From the NCBI GenBank assembly GCA_001692895.1, contig KV748176.1, positions 620,001 to 684,000 on the forward strand: a stretch of DNA of 64,000 nt. The letters are read 5' to 3'. Made by a program: the position numbers and the translations under genes. Positions 9,376 through 21,111 of the stretch are shown here, piece by piece. Every line of letters begins with the position of its first letter. Positions within the stretch are counted from its first letter, which is position 1. Origin of the DNA: Cenococcum geophilum 1.58 (Eukaryota > Ascomycota > Dothideomycetes > Gloniales > Gloniaceae). The notes below the pieces were generated by a model. The model did no database searches and had not been told where the DNA came from. It was given only the letters and a program-made list of their open reading frames with translations.

Positions 9376-11553
9376 TTCCACTACTAGCCTCTTGCTGCAA
9401 ATGAACTTCGTGTGCTCACTGTTCTTCCTCCTCTAACGACGCGTCGAGACGAACCCATCCAGTGCTCGCTTGAGCATGTTTCCCTTGAGGCTTTCACAGC
9501 GGAATACAAAGATTGGGAGAAGAAGGCCGGCTACAACTTGAAACTGCGACCACTTAAAGCGCGGCTAGCATGGATCGAATATATAAATTCGCGTCGTCCA
9601 ATGCGGCCCGCCGATAAAGGAAGTTAGCTCGGACACGAAGCCGTCCCTAATTAGGCGCACAACGCTGCCCGCTATACTTAGGGCGACTATATTGCTCTAT
9701 CTTATTACTAGGGTTCGGATGACAATAGAACTTTTCACCGGATCGTCCTCAACGGCCGCTTCTTCCGAGTCATGGAAAACTTGGAGGCTGCCCTCAATTT
9801 CATTCGCATCCCGGAGGGCTTAGCCACCACTACCCTCCGGTGCACGAAACTTTAGGCTAATGCTATCTGCATTAACCAGGCTGACGGAGGTGAGAAAATC
9901 CGGGAGATTCTCCGAATAAAGGACATTTACGGGGGTTCTATGGGTGTTTTTGTCCATCTTGGGCCTGAAGAGGACGACAGCGATTATGGGATAGATATTC
10001 TTCAGCGAACTGCGACAGAAGTGACGTAAGACATTAATCGCAGCTAGTATCTCCTTCAGAGCAGAGTAAAACCGACCGAAGCTGATCGAAAGGATTTTGG
10101 TGCACTCATGAAGGTGCTATGCCGGCCATACTGGTGCCGACTCTGGATACTGCAAGAACTTGCAATAAGTGATGAAAGCATTGCCATCGGCTGCGGCAAT
10201 CGCAAGTTTCGTTTTGAAGAAGTCGTGCTCGCTACTAAATTCGTATGGTATAACCTTAAAAGTTTTCTGACGATACTCGGGGCTTAAAGGACCGACCTTA
10301 CAGCCCTCAATAGTTCCATGTGGGTTATATTATTTATGCAGCAATTACAACAGTTGAGCCGACGTCTGGAAGACGCTTAATGCACCATATATACGCATCT
10401 ACAGATGCTTTTTCTTAACCTCAGCCAGAACGCGCAGGCAAAGATGCCCCATGACAAAGTTTTTGGACTCCTCGCGATCATGCCCGTGACCATTACGTCA
10501 AAGATGAAGCCGTACGTCGGCTGCGCCCTTCCCACCAAAGCAGTCTTTGTAGCCTTTTCCAAAGCTATCATCGAGTGCACGGGTGACTTGGATGTCATAT
10601 TCGCGAAAAGCCTTCAACAAATGATAACGCCGAGCTGGGCAACAGACTGGCGAATAGCGCCCGACAGGGTCAGCTTACTTCATGACTGGCACATCTATAG
10701 CTACAATCAGTTTGACAAGGCATATCGTAGCCTACATCAAATAATTAATACATCACGCGAGTCCCGGGCAGATGGCGGTCGAAAATCTCGCTTTAAAATT
10801 TTGGATAAGTCCTCCATACTGGCTTGTTCAGGCGTACTTATTGGGAAGGTAGATGGTATGGCTTCAGATATGCCAGCCTTGGGTGCTCTATCCTTCTCTA
10901 ATTGTGAGCATGTCCAGCCACAACATCAACACAATCCTTATGGTGACGATAAAGCGACTAGTCGTGCCCTAGTACATACATTATTTGCTAATCCAGTTTG
11001 GGGTGATTCTGAACACGCAGCTCTGTTACATATCCCATGGCTGTCCGGTAAGTCCTATTCAACGGATTTGAACCATAAGTTCTCTATCGACGATAACCAG
11101 AAAGAGAATTTTCAACAAATGCACCAAGACGGATGGGGTTTTATCTTTTCTTACGGTAATTTTTTTTCCTTCGAATTATTTTGTTGTCGCTTAGGTCGTT
11201 TCCGTATAGGGGGAAAGAGATTTCAAGACTACTTTGATCAAGAGATTGTCGAATGTTTATTGCCCCAGGACCGTATCTATCTCGACCTAGCCAAAGTCGT
11301 AGGTGGGCACCTTGGGCGCAGGCTCATTACCCTAACTACCGGTCATTTCGGACTGGCGCCAAACACTATTAAACCAGATGATGTCATTTATATCATTTTA
11401 AGTTGTTCTCTACCGGTTGTTTTAAGACCAGTGGCTGGTACTTGTCACTTCCGGGTAGTTGGAGAGTGTTATATTGAAGGATTCTCAAGAGGAGAGGCAA
11501 TCATGGGTCTCGATAAAGGAAAATATCGTCTTCAAAAGATCAGTCTCTACTAA
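9376..11553 (+). pseudogene. HET-domain (heterokaryon incompatibility) gene with ten premature stops
   Basis: HET-domain proteins trigger a cell-death response when unlike fungal strains fuse. The frame shows the family's landmarks in order: FHY-PLAANELRVLTVLPP and EPIQCSLEHVSLEAF (N-terminal HET segment), YIALSY (then Y and a TAG where WG is expected), ANAICINQADGGEKIREI (family AICINQ block), RPYWCRLWILQELAISDE (family WxxRxWxxQE block), and far downstream GHFGLAPNTIKPDDVIYIIL, LPVVLRP and VGECYIEGFSRGEA, the usual C-terminal end. All lie in one frame with no indel. Stops are at 9385, 9625, 9652, 9679, 9709, 9853, 10027, 10045, 10285 and 10378. Codons 10405-11553 (382, ending TAA) are open. 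Several stops stand where Trp or Gln is expected, as C-to-T or G-to-A change would give. The start is uncertain. A truncated protein from Met 10405 is possible but would lack the HET domain. Confidence 0.9.
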
Positions 11554-11753
11554 GAACAATGTGCAGAACTGGGCGTGCATGGATTAGTTAAGAAAATTTG
11601 ACACTTAGACACAAATACTTTCCCGCGCTTTAAAAAAGTCTAGCTTAAACGCCTCGAAAAATAGAGATCGAAGTCTTAAGTTTTATAATCCGGCCTTCTA
11701 TAAATATACGCAAATCCATCCAATATTAGCTCAGACGCTGCCAAAACTGAAGG
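11554..11753. other. Short spacer between HET pseudogene and copia element
   Basis: About 200 bases of weakly RIP-affected sequence containing the presumed 3' flank of the HET gene. The last five bases before the copia LTR (11754-11758, CTTCC) are that element's target site. Confidence 0.6.
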
Positions 11754-11758
11754 CTTCC

Positions 11759-11961
11759 TGTCGATCCGTAGTCCGTGCACCGATTGTAAGAAAAGAATGA
11801 GAACTCTGTCTATTGAATGTGACTCTATAGCCTCTATATATACATAAGGAAGAAGGGGCAGTAGACTACGTCGGTGACCGAGTCGTCGAACGAGTCGTAG
11901 ACCGAGACAGTAGTAAGACGATAGTAAGGAAATCCGATTCAAAATCCGACCTGGATCGACA
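11759..11961 (-). repeat. Copia 3' LTR (little RIP)
   Basis: Ends TGTCGATCC and GGATCGACA form a perfect 9-bp inverted pair. It matches the LTR at 20535 but keeps many C and G where that copy has T and A, for example GTGCACCGATTG against GTGTACCGATTA. It borders the HET-containing island. Confidence 0.9.
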
Positions 11962-13018
11962 CACCCCCCCCAGCTTTGAGCCCTCAAAGGTCAAAGCTGC
12001 ATCGCGGGTCTTGGCATGGTGTTGAGTTAAATATACCCCATATCTTCCTCCTCGCTTACCTTTGTCAATTTAGATCCTGTCCTTGATATTAACCAAATTT
12101 AATTGATGAACGAACGTCTCGTGCTTCTGCCTTGGCAGAGCTTTTGTTAAGCCGTCTGCTACTATTGCTGCAGTAGGCGTCCAGTTGATCCTAATTCGAT
12201 CATTACGTACTTCTTAACATAACCAGTGGTGGTATATGTCGACGTGTTAGAGCTTCATAGATAGCTCTGTTCCGTCCTTCGTGAGCAGTTAAATCGTCTG
12301 TAGATTATCACAGTTAATCGTTTGCCTGTTATCTAAGGTCAATCCGATTTCTTTAAAGAAGCGACTCTACTAGATTAATTCCGTGCCTATATATAACAGA
12401 GCCATAAGCTCTGCCTTAGTACTTAACTTTATTACTAACGTCTGCTTAGTAGAGCGCCAGTTAATTAGTCCCCCGAATAGGGTGAATAGATATCCTTCCA
12501 TACTACATCTACTTATTAAGTTGTCTCCGAACGCTGCGTTGCTTGCTCCCGTAAAGACCTGACTCCCTATATTATGTCCTAAGTATTCGATCGCGAGCGT
12601 CCTCGTCTAATATAGGTAGGCGATTGCTTAACGGGCTGCGGCGTCGTGTAGGGGTGAGGGGTTTCGTAGGAATTCCGATAGCTTGCTTAAAGCTCGAGCT
12701 ATATTAGGCCTTGTAATACAGGTCGCATAAAGGAGTAATCTGATTATCCTCTAGTAGACGTAGGTGTCTTAATTTAAAGCTTCCTCTAGGTTTAGTAGGA
12801 GCCTATTAGTACTTATAGGTGTACTAACTAGGCGTATGTTAGTTAAATAAAAGTTATTAGCGATTTTCTTAATGTAGGAGTCTTAATAGAGCTATAGCTT
12901 CTTCTAACTCCTATCTCTTAAAACTTAAATTCCTAGGAACTAGGATAGTTTACCTAGGTCCTTTATCTCGTATTTCTTTATAAACGCATTCTTAAAGCTT
13001 AGAAGCTCTAACTGGTTC

Positions 13019-13231
13019 TGTAACCGACTACGGGTGCTGCCGAGACAGCCTCAACGCCACCCTATATATTGATCGCAGATCAATATTGCTTGCAGATCAC
13101 CGTTCCCATTTCAGCTACCTATTACCCCATTATGTCTTATTACCTCCACCTTCTTCGTGTATATATAGAGCCTCTAGAGCTACATTTACAATCAAGTCGT
13201 TCATGCATTTCCACACTCTGCAAAGCTTACA
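13019..13231. mobile_element. Solo LTR, 213 bp, not RIP-mutated
   Basis: Ends TGTAA…TTACA, flanked by exact 5-bp duplications GGTTC (13014-13018 and 13232-13236). No internal region remains, so it is a solo LTR left by recombination, or a very small LTR-like element. Composition is balanced (CA and TG common), unlike the surrounding copia RT, so it arrived after the host was RIP-mutated or escaped as a short sequence. It includes a TTGATCGCAGATCAA palindrome. It matches no other LTR in the window. Confidence 0.88.
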
Positions 13232-14029
13232 GGTTCCCCTTATTACTTATAGTACAGATATTATCTATATAGAAGATTATAATTAGCTAATCGTTATAGT
13301 AGAGATACGGCTCTTTACTAACAGGCTTTAACCTCAATTTAGTTGGTTCCTAACTTAAGTTGTTATACTAGAGACGTAGCAATTATTAAAGTCCGTAGAG
13401 AGCTCTACGTAGTAGTAGATATTTGCCCTTAATAGTAAATCCATCCGGATACTTAATATAGACTATTTCGTTAATTAGACTGTTTACAAACGCGTTAATA
13501 GCGTTGCCTTACCAAACATCTAAATTAAATACTGCGATAACTGCTACTAGAGCCCTAAAGACCTTAGCTACCAGAGTTGCCGTATAGATATCCTTATAAA
13601 TTAACTCTTATAGATCGCCTCTTACATAGAGTTATACCTTAAACTTTGTTAGATATCCGTTAGTAACCGTTTTATAGGTAAATCTCTAGGTAATAGGCAC
13701 TATTTTAACTAATAGAGTCTTATCTACAGGCTTGGTGAAAATAAGCAAATACAATATCGATCCAATATCGCTTATTGGCCAATAAAATATTGGTTAATAT
13801 TGGGTTATTGGCCAATATAGACCGGAAAATTATATATCCGCAATATTAAAATAAATTAAACTAATATAACTGTGTACATAGTAATCTGTTTGGTTTCGCT
13901 ATATAGCTACTTATCCTAAATACTATGTAGAGGTACAGATTAGATCTAGGTGCTAGAGACACCCTTAACCAGCTAGGTATATACAGGTTACTGCCAATAA
14001 TCCTAATAGTTAGCTATATGCTAATGTAT

Positions 14030-15060
14030 ATAAGAGAGAAAATTCGTACGTACCTAAGCTAAAACAATTACATTTTGGGCCGTAGCCCCAGGCTTATTAT
14101 CCTCTATTAAGAGAGGATCTATTACCGTCCTAGACCCCCCTCCCCCTACTAGGGGTAAGCCACGGTTGGCCAGCGCAGGTATATTATTACCCCCGTCTCA
14201 TACGGTATACTAACTAGCATAGTTAGGCTACTTATAATTAGCGTAGCAACCGCCAAAGTAACCGTTAGCCCGATGGTACAATGGGAAGGGTTATAGGCCT
14301 AGCACAGCGCCGCGGCACCGCTAGTAAGGTTAATTCACTACCCTTCCACGAGATTATATAAGGATGGCGTTAACGTATAAGGGACAATGCATTCCTATCT
14401 AATATGGGTAAATGCTCCCGCGTATAAACACCACATCCTGCCCAGGAAGGGCTAGAAGTGCTTAGCCCTATAGACTATATATATATAGGGCTAACTACTA
14501 CTGTCCTATAAAGAAAACGGGGGCTTAGGGGTTCTAGGCGGCGGCAGTGAGGGCTTAGGTGGCGGTGGCGGCATTCTAGAGAATAAGGGCCCTATATATA
14601 TATTAGTATTCGTATAAAGTAAGTAATTAGGGTAAATTAGTAAAGGGTAAGGCTTAAGCAATGCTTATATAAAGTAAGAATACTTATATATTGGTAGTTG
14701 ATAAACTAGTAGTGGTAGTAGTAGTGGTAGTAGTAGTGGTAGTAGTTATAGTAGTGGTGCTGCTGCTACTACTTTACTTATTAGTGCTTAACACTTATAT
14801 AATGTAAGCAGTTAAGAGTATATTAGTAAGGCTAGAGGCTTAGGCAATGCTTGCATAAAGCCAGAACACTTACGTTTTAATAGTAGCTGATAAGCTAGAA
14901 CTAGTTATAGTAGTAGGTAGTAGCTAGGTTAAAGATAAAGGAAAAAGAGAGGTTAAATAAGGTAAAGTACTGTATAAAGAAGGAGCGCATAATTACGTAT
15001 TATATAAAGAAATATATATATCTATTCTATTCTATTCTATTCTGCATCTAGCTTAGAGTA
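14030..15060. other. Non-coding part of the hAT element with repeats
   Basis: No gene recognised. A direct repeat of about 95 bp (about 14625-14715 and 14808-14900) shares GGCTTA-GCAATGCTT and ATAAAGxxAGAA words. Between the copies lies a GTAGTGGTAGTA microsatellite (14703-14770). GGCGGTGG-rich sequence lies at 14530-14570 and a (TCTAT)n run at about 15022-15043. Confidence 0.65.
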
Positions 15061-15199
15061 TTCTTTTTTTTCCTTTCTTATCCGTATAATTAACTCTTCT
15101 CTATCAGAACTCTTTTATTGCTATTTAATTCTGCTTTCAATTTTTTAAGCATTTAAGTATCTTAATTGTATTAACCCTAAGCTTTACTCGCTCCTATAA

Positions 15200-17130
15200 A
15201 ACCTTATAATATGCCCCTAAAAATACCCGCTTTAAGTTATTACTTATAGCTAGAATTAATAGAATATTAATAGCTATTAATAAGAGTTATAGCCAACGCT
15301 TACGTTGCTCGTCTTAATACTACTATTTAAGAGGAGAAACCTTAATATAAAGTAGGTTCTCGGCGATATAGTTCTTATACTTATCTTGGCTCTTTAGGCA
15401 ATTAAACTTATTAAGGTTCTTAATAAGCTGCTTATATAGATTAAGATCTTCTTTAGATAAGGCCTTTTTATACAATATAGTACTTAATACTTATAGTAAA
15501 GGCTGGGGGCCTTAATACTAACTTTAATACTCGTTCTAAAGTTGCTCTACTATATTAAGCGCTGGCTTTCGCTACTTCTTACTCTAATTTACTTTAATAT
15601 ACTCCGTACGACGTTATAGATAAAGAATAATTGCTGCAGTATATAGCGGAGACTTATTAGACTTTAGGTAGTATTTATTAAATACCTCCCAACTAGCCTT
15701 AATCTACTTATAGAAGAATTTATCCTCCTTATAATCTTCCTATTATATAATATTAGCCTATATATACTCCCTCTAAATATATATACCTTACTAAGCTATT
15801 TTTAAAGTAGTGCATAAGGAGGTCCATTTAAAAAAGTACATCTAAGATTATTGCATTATGCCCTTAAGTTATAAGAGTTGCTTTCTTAAAGACAAGAAGA
15901 AAGCCTATTATCGTATAAAGCTATTTCTAGTCTATAGGATTTAGAAAATTATTATCTAAGCCGTACTTCTTTTTATATTGATCTATTGCAGGCTTATATT
16001 AAATAGCAACCTATAACATCTTACACTAGCTGTTCTATCTTATATAATTATTAAGTGGAATTTGTCTTCCTGCTAGCTCTTTAATGGCCCTTATACGAGC
16101 AGGAGAGCTTCGTATATATATAATAATATTATAGAGCTTTCTAAGGGCGCCTATATTTTAAAAAAATTTATCTTTATCTTTAGCTTCGTACGAATTAATC
16201 TGCTTAACTTTAACCTTAAAAAGAAAGGCTTAGATAGCAAAATTAATAATATAGCTATTATAACGAATTTGTTTATATAAAGATTTCTATATAATAGCTT
16301 CCTCCTCTTTTATATACTTTTTAATTATACAATAAAGAGTATCATTTGTTCCCGCATTATCTAAAACAACTATACTAAGCTTTTGTATAATTTTATAGTC
16401 CTTTAGTATAGGAAGCAGAGTTAAAAACTAATCCTTTCTATTATAAGATTATACCGTATAAAGAGTAAGGAGAGCTCTAGAGAGTCCTTTTAAGTTTTGC
16501 TTAATAAAGTAGGCGCAAACTCTAAGGAGAAGATGCCGATTAGGAGAGGTCTAAATATTAACTAAAAGATAAATACTTAATATTACTGGCTAAAGCTTCT
16601 TTTATACAATGTCTTTTATTAATTCCTATAATTCTTTAATCCTCTTCTTTACTTATATATAAGTTATTATAATAAAACCCTCTACCTCTAGATTAAGGTC
16701 CCGGCAAAATATATAGAACTTTGGCTACTTAATAAGTTAAAGTGGAAGATTTTATACGGTAATAAGGGAATTAAGGGCAGCTGTAATAGCCTCCTTATTA
16801 AGAGCATTTTTAAGTGTAAGAAAATTAACCTTTATATAATTATATTTTATATAAAGCTGTATATATAGATCTTAAAGCTTTTCTTTAGCACCTTAATAAA
16901 CAATACCGGAGTTTTAGAAACGGTAATCTTATACTTCTTTATAAGATAATTCCGGAAATTTATAATATACTTTACGCCATATAGTTCTTCCGTATAGTAT
17001 TTACAATATAAAATATATTGCTTATCCCGGTATTTTTTTAGCTTATTGTTATATGGATCTTATATATGGCACTAGATTTTAGGGTTCCTTTTATTTTTTA
17101 ATCTCTCCGTACTAGTAGATAGTGTAGAAT
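15200..17130 (-). pseudogene. hAT transposase remnant
   Basis: Minus-strand translation shows the hAT core in order: a segment with CAYFIKQNLKGLSRALL, then SIVVLDNAGTNDTLYC (family …DNAxxNxT), YNSYIINFAI, GALRKLYNIIIYIR, SSPARIRAIKELAGRQ and YKPAIDQYKKKYGLDNNF. A GFLLVFKKATLIT segment and the C-terminal dimerisation region follow, with VEYI-like sequence lost to damage. Length (about 640 codons) fits the family. TAG/TAA stops interrupt it throughout, several at expected Trp or Gln positions. Confidence 0.85.
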
Positions 17131-20100
17131 TTGATATTTCATTATTACAAGCTAGTTTTATTGTATATATAATAAATATTGTAAAAGAAATTTAGGGTTG
17201 TGGGGAATGCCAAGAATTATTGGCCGATATTGGGTAATTTAGCGATATTGGCCAATAATATTGACCGTCGGATTATTTAAATCTCCGCTGCTTATCTATA
17301 ACCTTAAATATTCCACGACCATTTAGGTCCGTATATTCTTTTATAGCGGCAGTAAGGAACTCTTCCCTATACTAGTATTTTATAAGCTCCTTTTAGTTCT
17401 TAGGCAGAGGTAGTAGCTTATCGCGATAGATTTTCCTATAATATTTTAGGTTTATATAGAAGGCTACTTAAAGTGCTTTAAAGCTATCTACTTTCTTAAG
17501 GTAAGTTAAATGAGCCATATATCGTTTAGGTAGCCTCCTTAGTTATTTACTTTTTATAATATTGTCTTCCTTAACAGCTACGCCGTCTTTATCCTATAAG
17601 TTATCCTCTATAAGTATATATTTATAATACGGTCATTAATAGGTAGAGGGAGTTAAGGAGCTTAAGGATCCTTTAGTAGGAATTAATTAAGGTTCTAGCG
17701 TCTTATCTAGGGTAGGTAAGAAATCGTCCTTTAAGGTTTATAAGCTTACTACGTTATTATCTTAATTAGTTGCTTAGTCTTAATTTCTACTAGAATCAAC
17801 CTATTAATTTCTACCGTTATTTACTTAAATCTTATCTAAAGTCTTATTGTCCTTATCTAACGTCTTATTAAGTTCTTCCTAAAGCGTCTTATTAATATAT
17901 AATATATTAATTACCTCTAAAATTTAATTAGCGCGTTTATGGAGTAGATTTGTAAGATCTGGCTAGCTATTGTTATAAACTAACTACTTATTAAATATTA
18001 CGTCTCTTATTTATATTACCTTCTTTTTACTAGGTATATAGACCCTAAAAATATTTATTAACTAGTACCGAACTAGGTATCTAATATAAGCTCTTAGCTT
18101 AAGCTTTTAAGTATGCGGGAGGTTATATTTAAGTAGGTAAGCTCTATAGCCGTATACACGTAGATAAGCTATATTTGGCTTTAATAGTAATAGCCCTAGT
18201 ACTAACTAAAGCTTTTTAAAAGGTGTTATTTATCTAAGCTGGGCGTTTGGTGTCTGATTAATTAAATACGCTATAGCCTTAATAATCTCTAGCTAGAGCT
18301 CTTCTAGTAATTAAGCTTTAATTCGCATATAACAAGACTTAATAATAATTACCCCCCTAAAATGTTCAGTAAAACCTTTCTAAGACTTTGTATATAGAGC
18401 CAATTACTCTATTATAATTCCTTCTTAGTTCGTCTAACTATAGAAGTTGCTACTAAGGGAGGTCTTGCTATTAACTTAGATAACCATAATCTTCTAATTA
18501 TATCGGCGCTTTACCCTATTTAAATATCGTATAATTGCTTGTGTTAATAACGACTTTTAGGTAAAGGTCTCCACCTCGTTTATTTATAGAAATTTATTAT
18601 AGAAATATATCGTCTAGATGTGACTATTATACGCTATAATATCTAGGAATAAGTTAATATATACTTAGTAGAAGGGCCTTATTGCCTTATTAGTAGGTGC
18701 TCTTCTTAATATAATTTTATAAGCCTTGCTAACAGCATAGGTATTACAGTTAATTGTCGCTAGTTCTCGAAGCTTTGCACTACCTACCTCCTAGGGTAAA
18801 TACTTAATTATATTGGGTTCTGTATAACCTAGTCTCTTATATTAAAGCCTTCCAGCTACTTCCTAATTAGGAAGGGGGTCTTACGATTGGATTATAAATA
18901 AGGCTTTTAGCTTATTATACTTAAGGGTTAATTGATTATAATGGTACTTATAATAGGCGAATGTCTTATAATCGTCTTTATTATATAGTATGTTCTTCTT
19001 ATTATCCTATTATACGTTCTTCTAATTAAACTTCTTTAAGTAGGCTAAATTTATATAAAAAGCTAATATATATACTGCGTTAGCTAAGAAGATCTTCCTA
19101 GGGCCTAATGGCGTCTAGATAGTAATTACTGCCGTCCCTATACCTTTAATTGGATCTATACCCGTTCCAGCATATATAAAGTTATTGCTTAGTTAAAGCT
19201 CGTCGACAAACCTCGATTGATCGTTAATAATGTGTATAGTAGTTCCGTTATTAAGAATTATACTATCGCGTAGCTTGTAATTAGTGCCTGCTTTATAGGC
19301 GCCTATTTAGTATACGGCAAAGGTACTATTATCTTCCTTTTAACTTCCGTCTGGGCTTTATATAGCTTTTTTTTATAGACCTTCCTTGCCTAAAGCCTCC
19401 TTCCTTATCTTCTTAATTTTAACTTAATCCAATCTAATGCGCTTATAATCCTTTCCTCAACTTTTATAGCCGTGGCTTTATCTAATTTCCAGTCCTTTAA
19501 TTAAACCGATTTGTTAATATACAGATACTCCGGAAACAAGTAAATAGCTCTGTAGTAGTACGTTAGGGCGTCTTTCTTTTATAATATCTTGGACGGTATA
19601 GTTCTAAAAGTCTTATCCTTAGGAGCCTCGTCTTTATAAGCTCTGTTAATTAACTCGCCCTAGAAGCTTACCGTATTAGCACTAAGCTAATCTCTTCTCT
19701 TCTAGGCAGTCTCTATTCGTTAATAGTTCCGGTATATTTTAACTAGCCAATGTATAGATATTATTTTGTTACTAGCCTAGTCGTGTTTATTAAATTTAAC
19801 CCTCTATATTAAGTTCTAATTTGGTAATACCAGCTCTACCGCTAGTAAAAAATCTCTAATTGTATAGTTGCTATATATATCTAGCAATTTAATCTTCTTA
19901 TAGTCGTTATATGTCTTCTCCTACTGCTATAGCTAGGCCTTAAAGTTCTGATTCTTTAGGCCCTTTTTAACCTTCGCATATTAAGTAGATAGGTATAGCT
20001 TATATGCTATATTAGTAGGGGCAACCCTCTCTTTAAGAGCTACTAGGGTGTTATATACTAAGTCAATACCTAGTATATAGGTATTAAGGTTCCTAGCTAC

Positions 20101-20534
20101 TATACTAGTGATATAGCTTTATAGGGAGGTTAAAGCTACCTTCTACTTTTTATATTCCTTCTCTACTATCTTATACCTCTTATGGAGAATTTAAAGCTCG
20201 TCCTTGTTACTCTTAGAGAGAGCTATATAGGAGGTTATTTCTAGCGTCATATCTTAAGGCCCAGGAAAGACTAGTTTAATTAATTAGGGCAACTTATCCT
20301 TTTTGGTTAAGGGGTTAACGTATTTCTATACGTCTCCTATTTGGGCTTAAAGCCTAATAAGGTTAATCTATTCGTCCCAATCAGCTTAGCTTAATAATAT
20401 TACCGTTATAGTAACAGCTTGGGTAGTTTAAGAGGTTATATTAAGAGGTGCTTGCGAAAACGAACGAAGTATTTAATAAGGGATACGATTAATTAAATTA
20501 AGGTGCAATATGGCAAATCACCCGGGCTTATAAC

Positions 20535-20743
20535 TATTAATTAGTAGTCCGTGTACCGATTATAAGAAAAGAATATAAACTCTGTCTATTAAATGTAACT
20601 TTATAGCCTCTATATATATATAAGGAAGAAGGGGTAATAGACTACATTAGTAACTAAGTCGTCGACCAAGTCGTAGACCGAGATAGTAGTAACTTGAAGA
20701 CAATAGTAAGGAAAACCGATTTAAAATCCGACCTAGATTGACA
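20535..20743 (-). repeat. Copia 5' LTR (RIP-mutated)
   Basis: Matches the LTR at 11759-11961 with mostly C-to-T and G-to-A differences. It ends AGATTGACA, followed by the CTTCC duplication. The left edge is eroded (TATTAATTA where TGTCGATCC is expected). Confidence 0.85.
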
Positions 20744-20748
20744 CTTCC

Positions 20749-20995
20749 GCCTTATATTCTTTACATCTATATTTAATGGGAGACGAACAAGATTAGGCTT
20801 TTACTATTTAATGTAAAATGTTGCTTAGACTAAAGGCGGGCGTCTATTAGGTCCGGTATAGTAACGCCTCACCTACGCTTATAGGGAGGTGGTCGACCCG
20901 CATAAGCCACAACCTTATTTTAAGAGGCGTTAAAATTTTTAACGCGAATAAAAAGAGAAGTGGGCTTTTAAACGTTTTCGCTATAGGGTAGCATA
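20749..20995. other. Unassigned sequence between copia and gypsy elements
   Basis: About 250 bases, moderately RIP-mutated. Once the gypsy element at 21001-42956 is removed, this stretch joins 42962-43070, so both are pieces of the same older sequence. No family recognised. Confidence 0.55.
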
Positions 20996-21000
20996 TAGAG

Positions 21001-21111
21001 TGTTACGAAGTAAGTATAAGCGGCGATAATATATAGCGAGGTAGATATTATTAAGCTATGTATATAAATTATATAAGGAGGTTAAAACGTTATATAAGGA
21101 GGAAAGGTAGG
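21001..21111 (-). repeat. 3' LTR, terminal piece, cut by the inversion
   Basis: It begins TGTTACGAAGTAAG (the LTR end seen in reverse) and matches 42546-42665, including the TTATATAAGGAGG word, up to about AACGGGAA. The rest of this LTR is at 37681-37943 in the opposite orientation. Confidence 0.85.

Larger units (their letters stand above)
13727..17290 (-). mobile_element. hAT DNA transposon inserted in copia RT
   Basis: The element begins CAGGCTTGGTG and ends CTCCGCTG (CAG…CTG ends) and is flanked by an exact 8-bp duplication CTTATCTA (13719-13726 and 17291-17298), the hAT hallmark. Subterminal TATTGGCCAATA-like palindromes occur near both ends (about 13771-13784, 13804-13817, 17220-17230, 17249-17262), as expected of transposase-binding sites. 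One hAT transposase pseudogene lies on the minus strand; the remaining 1.3 kb at the left is non-coding with simple repeats. Confidence 0.92.
12030..19560 (-). pseudogene. Copia gag-pol polyprotein remnant
   Basis: Read on the minus strand from right to left: a damaged CCHC knuckle (about 19460-19510); a protease segment ILNNGTTIHIINDQSRF (about 19205-19260, family D-S/T-G then HI-ND…F); integrase (about 18300-18760, with NCNTYAVSKAYKIILRR and TEHFRG); and RT beginning about 17300-17500. The hAT element follows, then RT continues at 13236-13718 (VNSLINEIVYIKYPDGF and LIIIFYIDNI, family YVDD). After the solo LTR comes KKYEIKDLGKLS, then RNase H at about 12040-12500 (STKQTLVIKLSTKAELMAL) and the C-terminus VADGLTKALPRQKHETFV. 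Many stops; the Asp to Asn change in the YVDD box alone would inactivate it. Confidence 0.88.
11759..20743 (-). mobile_element. Ty1/copia retrotransposon, complete but split by two insertions
   Basis: LTRs at 11759-11961 and 20535-20743 bound the element, flanked by an exact 5-bp duplication CTTCC (11754-11758 and 20744-20748). Minus orientation follows from a polypurine tract (read on the minus strand as CAAAGCTGGGGGGGG) next to the left LTR, and from pol order: zinc knuckle, protease and integrase lie to the right, RT and RNase H to the left. A solo LTR (13019-13231) and a hAT element (13727-17290) sit inside RT; without them the element is about 5.2 kb, normal for copia. RIP is heavy on the right and fades toward the HET gene on the left. 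Confidence 0.92.

Noticed and set aside
9110..9400. 96-codon minus-strand frame with a natural-looking hydrophilic composition
   Set aside because: It has no ATG, overlaps the start of the HET frame and matches no family I know. It could be an exon fragment but is not supported.
11676..11987. 103-codon minus-strand frame
   Set aside because: Runs from intergenic sequence across the whole copia LTR; no domain.
13069..13286. Two short plus-strand frames
   Set aside because: They span the solo LTR and continue into copia sequence; artefacts of the insertion.
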